Assembly (NCBI RefSeq): GCF_009755605.1
Contig: NZ_WPNZ01000006.1
Span: forward strand, 186,001 to 250,000
Origin: Streptomyces typhae
Lineage (GTDB): Bacteria > Actinomycetota > Actinomycetes > Streptomycetales > Streptomycetaceae
Direction: 5' to 3'
Length of the DNA: 64,000 nucleotides
Part shown: one piece after another, positions 8,308 to 17,087 of the stretch
Position numbering within the stretch: position 1 is the first letter of the stretch
How the letters are laid out: every line of letters starts with the position of its first letter
Position numbers and translations under genes: made by a program
Notes under the pieces: generated by a model
Database searches by the model: none
What the model was told of the DNA's origin: nothing
Seen by the model: the letters and a program-made list of their open reading frames with translations, nothing else

Positions 8308-8326
8308 ACCAGTTGTCTCGACTGGT
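8308..8326. promoter_or_regulatory. Inverted repeat resembling a GntR/DasR-type operator
   Basis: ACCAGT (8308-8313) and ACTGGT (8321-8326) are a perfect inverted repeat with a 7-base spacer. The overlapping 16-mer AGTTGTCTCGACTGGT matches 11 of 16 positions of the dre element bound by DasR, a HutC-subfamily GntR regulator. It lies in the divergent region between the acetyltransferase and a HutC-type regulator, so it may be an autoregulatory site. Inference only. Confidence 0.4.
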
Positions 8327-8523
8327 CATGTAACCACTTGTCGGTGCACGGAGGTGGCACGGGACCGGAGGTTCCACAGGCCTCGCCGTGCGCCCGCGAA
8401 ATCCTCAACTCGCCGTTACTCGCCCGTAGTTGTCCGTACGCGCGTCCGACTCCTCTGGCTACACTTCACTTGACCAGCTGGGCGACGAGGCAGCGGGAAC
8501 GACGACGTGACGGAGAGGGCGGC

Positions 8524-9411
8524 ATGGAGACCGACGCACCGGGGACCATGCTCAAACGGGAGCGGGTGCGCGACTACGTGCTGGAACTGATCGAGTCACG
8601 CGGTGCCGGGGACGGCATCCCGTCCGAGCGTGCCCTCTGCGCCCACCTCGGTGTGTCCCGGCCGACGTTGCGGGCCGCGGTCGACGAACTCGTCGCCGCG
8701 GGCCTGCTCGTGCGCCAGCACGGGCGCGGCATGTTCGTCGCCCCCGCGAAGATCACCCAGGAGCTCGTCTCCGAGCGGGCCACGCTGACCGCGCCCCAGG
8801 CCGCGGGCGCCTGGTCGAGCAGGCTCCTGGAGTTCACCACGGTGCCCGCCGGGGCCCGCGTGGGCCGCAGGCTGCGGATGTCGCCGGCCGGGCGGATCGT
8901 GTACGTGGCGCGGCTGCGGCTCGTCGACGGCACCCCGATGGCCGTCGAGCACCTGCACCTGCGGGCCGACCTCGTGCCGGCCCTGTCCGCGCGGGAACTG
9001 GAGACCGGTGACCTGTACGCGCACCTGCGCGAGCGGCACAACGTACGGGTGCACGAGGCGACGCAGACGATCGAGCCGACCGTCGTCACCCGCTCCGAGG
9101 CCCGCCACCTTGACGTGCCCGACCTCTCCCCCGCCCTGCTCTTCGAACGCCTCACCACGGACACGTCGGGCCGACCCGTGGAGTACGTCCACTCCCTGTA
9201 CCGCGGCGACCGCTACCGCATCGTCTCCCGTCTCACCCTCGGCCCGGCGGCGTCCGACGCCGCGCCCGGCCACCACCCCGGCATCCCGCCCGGCGACTTC
9301 ACCTGCGGCGACCCCGTGGCCGCGGCCACCCTGGGCGACGTACAGGAGACGGACGGGCAGGTTCCCGGCCGGACGGACGGACAGGCCGCACCGGATCACC
9401 GGGAGCCGTGA
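8524..9411 (+). CDS. GntR/HutC-family transcriptional regulator (UTRA domain)
   Basis: This 295-aa regulator has an N-terminal winged helix (~residues 8-75: IPSERALCAHLGVSRPTLRAA) and a C-terminal UTRA ligand domain (~90-245) of the HutC subfamily, with VGRRLRMSPAGRIVYVARLRL and the typical SLYRGDRYRI ending. HutC regulators sense small metabolites such as sugar phosphates or histidine-pathway intermediates. The start ATG 8524 is preceded by GGAGAGGGC; the open frame further upstream has no such site. The last ~45 residues (rich in Asp, Gly, Gln, Thr) extend beyond UTRA and look disordered. Confidence 0.87.
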   Translation: METDAPGTMLKRERVRDYVLELIESRGAGDGIPSERALCAHLGVSRPTLRAAVDELVAAGLLVRQHGRGMFVAPAKITQELVSERATLTAPQAAGAWSSRLLEFTTVPAGARVGRRLRMSPAGRIVYVARLRLVDGTPMAVEHLHLRADLVPALSARELETGDLYAHLRERHNVRVHEATQTIEPTVVTRSEARHLDVPDLSPALLFERLTTDTSGRPVEYVHSLYRGDRYRIVSRLTLGPAASDAAPGHHPGIPPGDFTCGDPVAAATLGDVQETDGQVPGRTDGQAAPDHREP

Positions 9412-9539
9412 ACGGGCGGCCCCGGCGGCCCGCTTCCGCGCGCTGGCATAATCGTGATCCTCCACGCCACCGCGCCCCGCACCGCCGCGGCACCGCGCCC
9501 CCCGGCCCGCTCCGGGCCAGACACGCACGGGAGTCACCC

Positions 9540-9680
9540 ATGACGGAGGATCCGTACGCCCTTGTGCGCACCCTGCCCGACGCCCTGCCGCCCGGCAGCC
9601 GGCTGATGTTCTCGCACGGCACCGTCCACGTGGGCGTCGTCGCCCGCGTCCCCGGGCGCACCGTAGGACGGGCCGGATGA
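9540..9680 (+). CDS. Small hypothetical protein, coupled to the acetyltransferase
   Basis: ATG 9540 opens a 46-residue frame (core DPYALVRTLPDALPPGSRLM) whose TGA overlaps the ATG of the next gene (ATGA at 9677-9680), a typical translational coupling. GGGAGTC precedes the start. The sequence matches no family I recognise. A -10-like TAATCG occurs near 9448. It may be a real small protein or a leader for the acetyltransferase. Confidence 0.5.
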   Translation: MTEDPYALVRTLPDALPPGSRLMFSHGTVHVGVVARVPGRTVGRAG

Positions 9681-10150
9681 TCGTCAGGACCGCCCGCAAG
9701 CAGGACGTCCCCGGTCTTCTCGGCCTCGCCGCCGAGGTCGAGCACTGGTTCGGCCCGATGGTCGACGACCCCGGGTTCCACCGTGCCCTGGACGACCACA
9801 TACACCGGGAGCTGGCGCTCGTCGCCGTCGAGGAGCGGGCGGGAGCGGCGGAGGTCGTCGGCGGACTGCTGTTCGGTGCGCGGCCCCCCGTCCATCACGT
9901 CCACTGGCTCGTGGTCTCGGGACGGCTGCGCGGCAAGGGGGTCGGCCGCGCACTGATGGACGAGGCGACGCGGGTGTTCGTCCGTGGCCCCGGCAGCATC
10001 GAGGTGATCACCTTCGGGGCCGATCATCCGGGAGCCGTGAGCAGCGGCGCACGCGTCTTCTACGAGAACCTGGGGTTCAGCCCGGCCGAGGCCGCCGAGC
10101 CGGGGCCGGAGGGCGGTTCGCGGCAGGTCTACCGCCGGCCCGTCGGCTGA
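9677..10150 (+). CDS. GNAT-family N-acetyltransferase
   Basis: This 157-aa single-domain GNAT protein shows an N-terminal IVRTARKQDVPGLLGLAAEV, the central beta-strand VHWLVVSGRLRGKGVGRALM containing the acetyl-CoA pyrophosphate loop (RGKGVG), and the C-terminal ARVFYENLGF motif of the family. The substrate is not predictable. Its ATG overlaps the stop of a 46-residue frame, so the two are probably translated together. It converges on the aldo/keto reductase gene, whose duplicated 3' end lies between them. Confidence 0.85.
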   Translation: MIVRTARKQDVPGLLGLAAEVEHWFGPMVDDPGFHRALDDHIHRELALVAVEERAGAAEVVGGLLFGARPPVHHVHWLVVSGRLRGKGVGRALMDEATRVFVRGPGSIEVITFGADHPGAVSSGARVFYENLGFSPAEAAEPGPEGGSRQVYRRPVG

Positions 10151-10165
10151 ACCGCCCACCGCCCT

Positions 10166-10232
10166 CGGACCCGTCTCACACTCCCGCGGTGTCCAGGACC
10201 GCGGACCCGTCTCACACTCCCGCGGTGTCCAG
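10166..10232. repeat. 31-bp direct repeat duplicating the 3' end of the aldo/keto reductase gene
   Basis: The 31-bp sequence at 10166-10196 recurs exactly at 10202-10232 (period 36). The second copy encodes the reductase C-terminus Leu-Asp-Thr-Ala-Gly-Val and its stop (TCA at 10212-10214 on the + strand). The first copy is the same coding end and stop repeated downstream. Confidence 0.95.
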
Positions 10233-11216
10233 CCGGGCCAGCTGGTCCGCTGAGAGCGTGACGCTGAGCGCGGGCAGGGCGGCCTCGTACTGTTCCAGGG
10301 TGCGCGGGCCGACCAGGGGCACGGTCCGGGGAGACGTCTGGTGCAGGAGCCAGGCGAGGACCACCTGGTTGGGCGTCGCCCCCACTTCGGCGGCCACCTC
10401 CGCGAGCGCGGCGAGGCGGGCCTCGGCGTCGGGACCCGCGTACCGCTCCATCATCCAGTGGCCGCGGCGCTTGGCCTCGTCGTCGTAGATGCCGCGCAGG
10501 ATCGGCGAGTAGGCGACGAGAGCGAGGTCGTCGTGGGCGCGCAGATAGTCGAGCTGGTCGGTGTCCACCACGCCGGCCGCGTCGAGTCCGGTGCGCGGGC
10601 GCAGATACGAGTGCTGCTGCTGGAGGGCGACCGGGGCGGGCCAGCCGTGGCGTTCGCACAGGCCGCGAACGCGCTCCACGCGCCAGGTGCGGACGTTGGA
10701 CCAGCCGATGTACCGGGCCTTGCCCGCCCGCACGATCTCCGCGAGCGCCTCCAGGGTCTCCTCCAGGGGGGTGGCCCTGTCGTCGACGTGGACGTAGTAG
10801 AGGTCGACGTGGTCGGTGCCGAGCCTGCGGAGGCTGTCGTCGATCGACGTGTGCAGGGTCTTTGCCCCGGCTCCGTCGAACCGCACCCGGTCCCAGTCGG
10901 CGCTGCCGTCGGCGAGCCGCGCCTCGTCCGCGTTCAGGGGCAGGGCCGTCGCCTTGGTCGCGAGGAACACGCGGTCCCGCTGCTTCCCGGCGGCCAGCCA
11001 GCGGCCGAGCAGGGACTCGCTCTCGCCGCCGTCGCTGTCCGGACGCGACCACCAGGCATAGCAGTTCGCGGTGTCCAGGAACGTGCCGCCCGCCTCGGTG
11101 AAGCGGTCGAGCACGGCGACCGACGTCGCCTCGTCCGTCGTCGTGCCCATCAGCATGCAGCCGAGCCCGATCTGGCTGACCTTCTCCCCCGTGCGGCCGA
11201 GTTCGACGTGCTTCAT
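10212..11216 (-). CDS. Aldo/keto reductase
   Basis: This 334-aa NADPH-dependent oxidoreductase has an (alpha/beta)8 barrel with the complete catalytic tetrad: Asp48 and Tyr53 (FLDTANCYAW), Lys88 (VFLATKATA) and His143 (DLYYVHVDD). The cofactor region includes GWSNVRTWRVERV. It belongs to the tas/YhdN-like group, whose members reduce aldehydes and ketones of varied origin. The start at 11216 is standard for the family (MKHVELGRTGEKVSQIGLGC). The 3' end has been duplicated in tandem just past the stop. Confidence 0.9.
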   Translation of the reverse strand: MKHVELGRTGEKVSQIGLGCMLMGTTTDEATSVAVLDRFTEAGGTFLDTANCYAWWSRPDSDGGESESLLGRWLAAGKQRDRVFLATKATALPLNADEARLADGSADWDRVRFDGAGAKTLHTSIDDSLRRLGTDHVDLYYVHVDDRATPLEETLEALAEIVRAGKARYIGWSNVRTWRVERVRGLCERHGWPAPVALQQQHSYLRPRTGLDAAGVVDTDQLDYLRAHDDLALVAYSPILRGIYDDEAKRRGHWMMERYAGPDAEARLAALAEVAAEVGATPNQVVLAWLLHQTSPRTVPLVGPRTLEQYEAALPALSVTLSADQLARLDTAGV

Positions 11217-11317
11217 GGTGCTCTCCCTCGCGGTCGGTCGGTGCGACAGCGCCAGACGCTAGGCGTTGAAGCGCACGCGAAGGCAAGGGCGTTCGGGTGC
11301 TTTCCCGTCCGTGTGCC

Positions 11318-12709
11318 TCACATCGGCGGGGTCGCCGGGGCCGGGCCGAGGGTCGTGGTGCCCGGGGCCGCTCGGTGGCCGAGGCCCGTGCGGTAGGCGT
11401 CCATGGCGGCCTCCACCCGGCCGGTGCGGCGCAGCAGGTCGCCGAGGAGGCGGCACAGGTCCGCCACGTCGCCCGCCGCGCTGGAGCGCTCCAGGAGGGA
11501 CAGGGCCGCGCAGTAGTGCTCCTCGGCGCCCTCGGTGTCGCCGCGCTCCTCGGCGATGAGACCGAGAAGCCGGTGCGCGCCGCCCGCGTGCACGGCGCCG
11601 CGCTCGGCGCCCAGGGCGCCGGTGGCCTCGCCCGAGGTGAGCAGGGGCCGCAGGAGGGCCTCCGCCTCCTCGGCCTTGCCGCGCCGCCGCAGCACGTCGG
11701 CGAGTTCGACCTCGACCTGCCCGGTGAAGAGCGCGGCACGTTTGGAGGCGAGCATGTCGCGGGCCGTGCGCAGCTCGCTCTCGGCGCGCTCCAGGTCCCC
11801 GTCCTGGGCGCTGACGTAGCCGCGCATCCAGTGGCAGTGGGCGAGTTCGGTGCGGATGTGCAGGTGCCGGTAGAGCTCCTGGGCCTTGGCCAGGGAGGTG
11901 TCGGCCTCCGCGGTGCGGCCCTCGGCGATCAGGGTGCGGGCGACGCCGCGGTGCATGTGGGCGACCAGGGCCGGATCGCTGACGCTCGGGGCGAGGGCGA
12001 GGGCGAGTTCGGCGGCGTGGGCGGCGCGGGCGTGCGCTCCCATGTCCATGTACGGGGCGATGGACGCGGTGTAGAGGAGCAGCAGGGCGTCGGGGTCGTG
12101 CAGTCCGGCCGCGTTCAGCTCGTCGAGGGTGGACTCCAGGAGGTAGCAGGAGTAGCGCAGTTCGCCGGTGAGCAGATGGGCGGTGGCGCGGCCCCGGATG
12201 GCGGGGACGCGGCGGGGCAGGGGCTGGTCGGCGAGGAGGCCCTCGACGGCGGCGAAGCAGTCGCGGGCGTCGGTGAGTTCGCCGGATTCGAGCAGGCAGT
12301 CGCCGAGTCCCTGGAGGGCCGTGGCCTGCTCCTCGGTCAGTCCGTGCGCGACCGCCTCCTCGTGCAGCGTGCGGAAGAGGGCGGCGGCGTCCTCGGGGGC
12401 GCCGGTGGCGAGGGCCCGCCGTGCGTCGGTCAGGCGCAGGCGCAGGTCCGTGGCGAGACGGGCGGGCCGGCCCGTGAGCAGTTCCCCGTAGTCGACGCCG
12501 AGCCTGCCCGCGAGGTGGCGCAGCGCCGCCTCGGAGGGCCGCACCTTGCCGGACTCGAGCGTGGACACGTACGCGGCCGTGTAGGCGGGCTCGGCCACCT
12601 GCCGCTGGGTGAGTCCTCTTTCGGTCCGCAGCCGCAGCACACGGCGGCCGATGTCGGCCGGGTCCACCGCCCCGTCGGGACGCGCGCCCCCGGGATTGTT
12701 CTCCGCCAC
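11318..12709 (-). CDS. Helix-turn-helix regulator with TPR domain
   Basis: This 463-aa protein starts at GTG 12709, directly after GGAAGGGGAGAG. The XRE-type helix-turn-helix is at ~residues 15-75 (LRTERGLTQRQVAEPAYTAAYVSTLESG). The remaining ~380 residues are helical tetratricopeptide-like repeats (patterns such as AEADTSLAKAQELYRHL and AEEALLRPLLTSGE). This architecture is common in Streptomyces regulators that sense peptides or partner proteins. A frame extends upstream to 12904, but it lacks an RBS and covers the promoter. It is divergent from the M64 peptidase, and a 7-bp palindrome between them is a candidate operator. Confidence 0.82.
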   Translation of the reverse strand: MAENNPGGARPDGAVDPADIGRRVLRLRTERGLTQRQVAEPAYTAAYVSTLESGKVRPSEAALRHLAGRLGVDYGELLTGRPARLATDLRLRLTDARRALATGAPEDAAALFRTLHEEAVAHGLTEEQATALQGLGDCLLESGELTDARDCFAAVEGLLADQPLPRRVPAIRGRATAHLLTGELRYSCYLLESTLDELNAAGLHDPDALLLLYTASIAPYMDMGAHARAAHAAELALALAPSVSDPALVAHMHRGVARTLIAEGRTAEADTSLAKAQELYRHLHIRTELAHCHWMRGYVSAQDGDLERAESELRTARDMLASKRAALFTGQVEVELADVLRRRGKAEEAEALLRPLLTSGEATGALGAERGAVHAGGAHRLLGLIAEERGDTEGAEEHYCAALSLLERSSAAGDVADLCRLLGDLLRRTGRVEAAMDAYRTGLGHRAAPGTTTLGPAPATPPM

Positions 12710-12882
12710 CTCTCCCCTTCCCTGGGTCAGGTCCCGAGCTAAGTCGATGACGGCGGTGCTGCATAGATGCCGACGGGAATTCCCACGCCCGCAGCCCGTG
12801 CGACGGCCGACAGGGGGCGCGTCGCCGCTCTGGAGCGCCGTTCGCACGGGCGTGCGCCGCTGGCGTGAACTCCGCTGTCCCA

Positions 12883-12899
12883 GAGGCACCTTGTGCCTC
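12883..12899. promoter_or_regulatory. Palindromic operator candidate GAGGCAC-ctt-GTGCCTC
   Basis: Perfect 7-bp arms (12883-12889 and 12893-12899) with a 3-base centre lie in the divergent region between the HTH-TPR regulator (start 12709) and the M64 peptidase (start 12997). A related half-site, TTGCCTC, follows at 12904-12910. The location suits control of the peptidase by the regulator; unproven. Confidence 0.45.
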
Positions 12900-12996
12900 A
12901 CCATTGCCTCGCACCCCCCGGAGCCTCTACGTTGAGCGACGCCTTAAGCGGGCTTAACTCGCCATTTACACGGCGGCTTTCGGAAGGACCCCCACC

Positions 12997-14322
12997 ATGC
13001 GCAGACGCAAGTCCGGCATAGCCAGACGTACACCGCTGAAGATCGCCGCAGCCGCGGGCATCGCCCTGTCGGCGACGCTCGCCGCCACGGCGGGCGCCAC
13101 CGCGGAACCCGGCCCCACCCGGTCCGACGACCGGCCCACCCAGCACGTCGAGTACTTCACGGGCCCCGGCGGCCACCCCCGGCACACCGAGGTGCCGGCC
13201 CCCGAACCGCTCTCGGACCGGGAGCGCGAGGCCGTCGCCGACGACGGGACCGTGGTGCCGATCGTGCAGAACGGCCCCACGAGCGCCAAGGCCGACGTCG
13301 TCTTCATCGGCGACGGCTACACCGCGGCCCAGCAGGAGGACTTCCACGCCGACGTGCGGAAGAAGTGGGCGGAGGTCTCCGCCGTCCAGCCGTCCGCCTC
13401 GTACAAGAACCTCTTCAACGTGTGGGCGGTGGACGCGCACTCGCGCCAGTCGGGTGTCTCGGGCGACCCGACCAGCACCGTCCGCAAGGACACCGCGCTC
13501 GGCTCGGCGTTCTACTGCGACGGCATCGAGCGGCTGCTGTGCGTCGACACCAACAAGGTGGAGGCGTACGCGAAGAGGGCCGCCGACCCCGACCTGGTGA
13601 TCGTCCTGTCGAACTCCACGAAGTACGGCGGCGCGGGCTACAACGACATCACCTCGCCGTCCGGCTACGACGGCATCGCCACCGCCTCCTCCGACCACGC
13701 GCAGTCCTCGCAGGTCGTCGTGCACGAGACGGGGCACTCGCTGGGCAAGCTCGCGGACGAGTACTGGTACGACGAGTACGGCACGTACACCGGTGCCGAG
13801 CCGTGGGAGTCCAACACCAGCAAGCTCACCGCCGCGCAGCTCACCGCGCAGAAGAAGAAGTGGTACCGCTGGATCGGCCAGTCCTCGCCCGACGGCGGCA
13901 CGGTCGGCGCGTACGAGGGCGGCGGCTACTACCCGCGCGGCCTGTACCGGCCCACGGACAACTCGATCATGCGCACGCTCGGCCGGGAGTTCAACTCGCC
14001 CGGCAGGGAAGCCATGATCGCGGGCTTCCACCGGCACGCCTCCGTCGTGTCGGCGCTCACGCCCACGGCCACCGAGGTGCGCCGGGGGCAGAAGCTGAAG
14101 GTGCAGGCGGCCGAGGGCGTCCGGCTGCGCTGGTCCGTCGACGGGAAGTCCGTGAAGAAGGGCGCCGACGCGCGGTCCGTCACCCCGAGGACCCTCGGCG
14201 TACCGGCGGACGGCCGCACGCACAAAGTCACCGTGCGGGCCACGGACCCGACGCGCGCGGTGCGCGACCCGGAGCTGCGCAAGCTGCTCAGCGGGTCGCT
14301 GACCTGGCGCGTCGCGCGCTGA
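12997..14322 (+). CDS. Secreted M64-family metallopeptidase
   Basis: This 441-aa protein has an N-terminal signal peptide (basic start, then AAAAGIALSATLAATAGATAE) and a zinc-peptidase domain of the IgA-peptidase M64 family. The catalytic motif is visible as VHETGHSLGKLADEY, where the two His and the distal Asp/Glu bind zinc and the Glu acts as base. Upstream VVFIGDGYTAAQQEDFHADV is the conserved start of the M64 fold. The last ~100 residues form an all-beta domain (TEVRRGQKLKVQA...). Start ATG 12997 follows GGAAGGACCCCC. It is probably an extracellular protease, possibly controlled by the divergent HTH-TPR regulator. A strong terminator follows. Confidence 0.88.
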   Translation: MRRRKSGIARRTPLKIAAAAGIALSATLAATAGATAEPGPTRSDDRPTQHVEYFTGPGGHPRHTEVPAPEPLSDREREAVADDGTVVPIVQNGPTSAKADVVFIGDGYTAAQQEDFHADVRKKWAEVSAVQPSASYKNLFNVWAVDAHSRQSGVSGDPTSTVRKDTALGSAFYCDGIERLLCVDTNKVEAYAKRAADPDLVIVLSNSTKYGGAGYNDITSPSGYDGIATASSDHAQSSQVVVHETGHSLGKLADEYWYDEYGTYTGAEPWESNTSKLTAAQLTAQKKKWYRWIGQSSPDGGTVGAYEGGGYYPRGLYRPTDNSIMRTLGREFNSPGREAMIAGFHRHASVVSALTPTATEVRRGQKLKVQAAEGVRLRWSVDGKSVKKGADARSVTPRTLGVPADGRTHKVTVRATDPTRAVRDPELRKLLSGSLTWRVAR

Positions 14323-14358
14323 CGCGAGCGTAGGAACCGCGTCGGCCACCGCGCCGGT

Positions 14359-14396
14359 GCCGGCGTCCCCGCCCCGGACCGGGCGGGGACGCCGGC
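14359..14396 (+). terminator. Strong hairpin terminator after the M64 gene
   Basis: GCCGGCGTCCCCGCCC (14359-14374) and its exact complement (14381-14396) form a 16-bp perfect stem with a 6-base loop, followed by TTGT. It begins 36 bases after the stop and is one of the strongest hairpins in the window. Confidence 0.85.
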
Positions 14397-14449
14397 TTGT
14401 CGGAACCGGTGGGTGGCGGCCGGATCGGACGGCGGACGCCCAGGAGTCG

Positions 14450-14584
14450 CGCAGCCGGGTGCCGGGCGACCGGACGCCGGACAGCCGGACAGCCGGACAG
14501 CGGACGACCGGGCTCAGCCGTGCACGCGCAGCCGGGTGCCGGGCGACCGGACGCCGGACAGCGACGACCGGGCTCAGCCGTGCA
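14450..14584. repeat. Minisatellite in the convergent 304-bp region between M64 and SecDF genes
   Basis: The gene-free stretch 14323-14626 holds the terminator above and two copies of a 58-75 bp unit (14450-14524 and 14527-14584). Both share the core gcagccgggtgccgggcg and end in gctcagccgtgca. They differ mainly in the copy number of an inner ccggacag octamer. A third, degenerate part continues to ~14635. No coding sequence is supported. Confidence 0.85.
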
Positions 14585-14626
14585 GCGTGCCGGGCGTCGG
14601 ACGAGCGCGCCGCAGCCGGTCGGGCG

Positions 14627-16960
14627 TCAGACGACCGCTCCCGTACCCCGCTGCCGCCGCGCCTCCAGCGGGCTCGTGCCCGGTGTCCTCCTGCCGCGCT
14701 CCCCGCCTGCGGGGCCGCGCGGCGGCGCGGGCTTGCGGTGTTCCAGGAGGACCGCGACGGGTACGGCGACCGACACCGTCGACAGGACGCCGAGGACGAC
14801 GCCCGCGATGAGCGCCACGGAGAAGTCCGCGAGCGAGTCGCCGCCGAGCACGGCGAGCGCGCCGAGCACGAACAGGGCGCCCATGCCCGTGTTCACGGTG
14901 CGCGGCAGGGTCCGCACGACGGCCGTGTTGGCGGTCGCCGCGAGCGCCGCCCGCGGGTCGCGGCGGCGTGCCTCCCGGACGCGGTCGAAGACGACGACCG
15001 TGTCGTTGACCGAGTAGCCGACCACGGTGAGGACGGCGGCGAGGAAGACGCTGTCGACCGTCTTGCCGAGCCACGCGAACAGGCCCACCACCAGGAGCAC
15101 GTCGTGCACCAGGGCGACGACGGCGGCGGAGGCGAAGGTCCAGCGGAACCGCACCGTCAGATAGATCAGCTGGGCGGCCACGGCGATGCCGAGGGCGATC
15201 AGCGCCTTCTGCCGCAGTTCGTCCCCGAGGCTCGGGCCGATCCGTTCGTCGCGTTCGACCTCGACCCGGCCGCCGCCGTGCTCGGCGAGCGTCTCCTTGA
15301 TCCTGTGCTGTTCGGCGTCGCTCAGTTCACCGGTGCGGACGCTGATGTCGCCCGCGCCGGACTCCTGCACCACCGCGCGCGGGAACCCGGCGTCGGCGAC
15401 GGCCTCGCGGGCCGTGTCGGCGTCCACCTGCTTGCTGGTGGAGTACTCGACGAGACGCCCGCCGGTGAACTCCACGCCCAGGTCGAGCCCGCGCACGACG
15501 ATGCCCGCGACGGCGACGGCGACGAGCAGCGCGCTCGCGCCGAGCCAGCGGCGCCGGTGCTGCACGATGCGGGGTTCGCGGCGCGCGAGCAGGGCGCGGA
15601 CCCGGCCGGTGGCGGCGAGTCCGGTGAGGCGGGGGCGGCGGCGCACGAAGCCGCGGCGCACCGCGGTCTCGGCGAGCACCCGTGAGACGACGAACGCGGA
15701 GACCATCGACACCAGGACGCCGATGGACAGCGTCACGCCGAAGCCCTTCACGGGTCCGGTGGCGAAGGTGAAGAGCAGGCCCGCGGCGAGCAGCGTGGTG
15801 ACGTTGGAGTCGATCACGGCGCTCCAGGCCTTGGCGAAGCCCGTGTGCAGGGACTTGGGGAGGCTGCCGGTGCCGCGCGTGCCGAGGTACTCCTCCCGGG
15901 CGCGTTCGAAGACAAGGACGTTGGCGTCGACCGCCATACCGATCGCGAGGACGAACCCGGCGAGGCCGGGCAGCGTCAGCGTGGCGCCGATCGCCACCAG
16001 GGCCGCGTACGACATGAGCCCGTACAGCCCGAGCGCGACGGTCGCGAGGGCGCCGAGGAGGCGGTAGACGACGGTGATGAACAGCGCGGTCAGGGCCAGG
16101 CCGATGAGGGCGGCCTGGGTGCTCGCGGCGATGGCGTCGGCGCCGAGCGTCGGGCCGACGGTGCGCTGCTCGACGACGTCGACGGGCACGGGCAGGGCGC
16201 CGCCCTTGACGAGCGCCGCCAGGTCGCGGGCCTCGTCCTCGTCGAAGCCGCCGGTGATCTGGGTGGTGCCGCCCGTGATGCCGGTCCCGCACGCCACGTC
16301 GGCGTTCACGCCGGGCGCCGAGATGACCTTGCCGTCGAGCACGATGGCCACCCGCCGCTCGGGCGAACCCTGCGGTGCGCACGCCGCCTTGCCGGTCACG
16401 TCGGCCCAGTCGCCGCCCGCCTTGCCGCGGAAGTCGAGCGTCACGTACCAGCCGTTCATGGACTGCTGGTCGAGGGCGGCCTCGGCGTTCTTGACGCCGT
16501 CGCCGGTGAGCACGGTCGGCCCGAGCTCCAGGTGCCCGCCGGGGCGGTCGGGGTCGGGCAGGGTGCGGGAGCCGTCGGGCGCGGGCCGTGCGGGGCCCTT
16601 GCGGTCGGTCTCGGCCGCCACCGGGTGCACCGTCAGCTGCGCGGTGCGGCCGATCACTTCGGAGGCCTCCCGGGGGTCCCGCACCCCCGGCAGCTCCACG
16701 ATGATCCTCCGGTCGCCGGCCTGCGCGAGGCTCGGTTCGGACACGCCGAGGGCGTCGACGCGCTGCCGCAGGACCTCGACGGCTCTGCGGGTGGCGTCGG
16801 CGTCGGCCTCGACGGTGGGTGAGTCCTTGGTCTCCAGGACGATCTGCGTGCCGCCCCGCAGGTCTAGCCCCAGGCGGGGCGACTGCGTGAGGGCGATGTA
16901 CAGCGAGGCGGCGACGGCGACGAGCGCGACGAGCGCCCGCCACAGGGGTGCGCGGGGCAT
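14627..16960 (-). CDS. secDF: Fused protein-export membrane protein SecDF
   Basis: This 777-aa protein joins SecD (residues ~1-430) and SecF (~440-777) in one chain. SecD hallmarks are the first helix followed by LGLDLRGGTQIVLE, the periplasmic P1 domain (LRQRVDALGVSEPSLAQAG) and GMAVDANVLVFERAREE. SecF hallmarks are LDLGVEFTGGRLVEYS and GYSVNDTVVVFDRVREARR. The acidic residues in both membrane halves are those used for proton-driven export with SecYEG. Streptomyces usually also carries separate secD and secF, so this is likely the extra fused paralogue. ATG 16960 is chosen (GGAG at -12); ATG 16975 is an alternative adding five residues. Three 14-bp repeats lie upstream. Confidence 0.9.
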   Translation of the reverse strand: MPRAPLWRALVALVAVAASLYIALTQSPRLGLDLRGGTQIVLETKDSPTVEADADATRRAVEVLRQRVDALGVSEPSLAQAGDRRIIVELPGVRDPREASEVIGRTAQLTVHPVAAETDRKGPARPAPDGSRTLPDPDRPGGHLELGPTVLTGDGVKNAEAALDQQSMNGWYVTLDFRGKAGGDWADVTGKAACAPQGSPERRVAIVLDGKVISAPGVNADVACGTGITGGTTQITGGFDEDEARDLAALVKGGALPVPVDVVEQRTVGPTLGADAIAASTQAALIGLALTALFITVVYRLLGALATVALGLYGLMSYAALVAIGATLTLPGLAGFVLAIGMAVDANVLVFERAREEYLGTRGTGSLPKSLHTGFAKAWSAVIDSNVTTLLAAGLLFTFATGPVKGFGVTLSIGVLVSMVSAFVVSRVLAETAVRRGFVRRRPRLTGLAATGRVRALLARREPRIVQHRRRWLGASALLVAVAVAGIVVRGLDLGVEFTGGRLVEYSTSKQVDADTAREAVADAGFPRAVVQESGAGDISVRTGELSDAEQHRIKETLAEHGGGRVEVERDERIGPSLGDELRQKALIALGIAVAAQLIYLTVRFRWTFASAAVVALVHDVLLVVGLFAWLGKTVDSVFLAAVLTVVGYSVNDTVVVFDRVREARRRDPRAALAATANTAVVRTLPRTVNTGMGALFVLGALAVLGGDSLADFSVALIAGVVLGVLSTVSVAVPVAVLLEHRKPAPPRGPAGGERGRRTPGTSPLEARRQRGTGAVV

Positions 16961-16978
16961 GGGGGTTCTCCACATCCA

Positions 16979-17020
16979 CGAAGTTCCACGGAGGAAGTTC
17001 CACTGGGGAAGTTCCTCGAA
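16979..17020. repeat. Three 14-bp direct repeats carrying GGAAGTTCC before secDF
   Basis: GAAGTTCC/GGAAGTTCC occurs at 16980-16987, 16993-17001 and 17007-17015, with a period of exactly 14. Each is a GGAA-N-TTCC palindrome. An 11-bp unit (ggcatgacgaa) is also repeated twice at ~17024-17045. The position, within ~60 bases upstream of the secDF start, suggests a cooperative operator or a leader element. Confidence 0.75.
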
Positions 17021-17087
17021 GAAGGCATGACGAAGGCATGACGAAGGCGGACGGCGCGTACTGGTCCGCGGCGTCCGGTGGGTGGTG

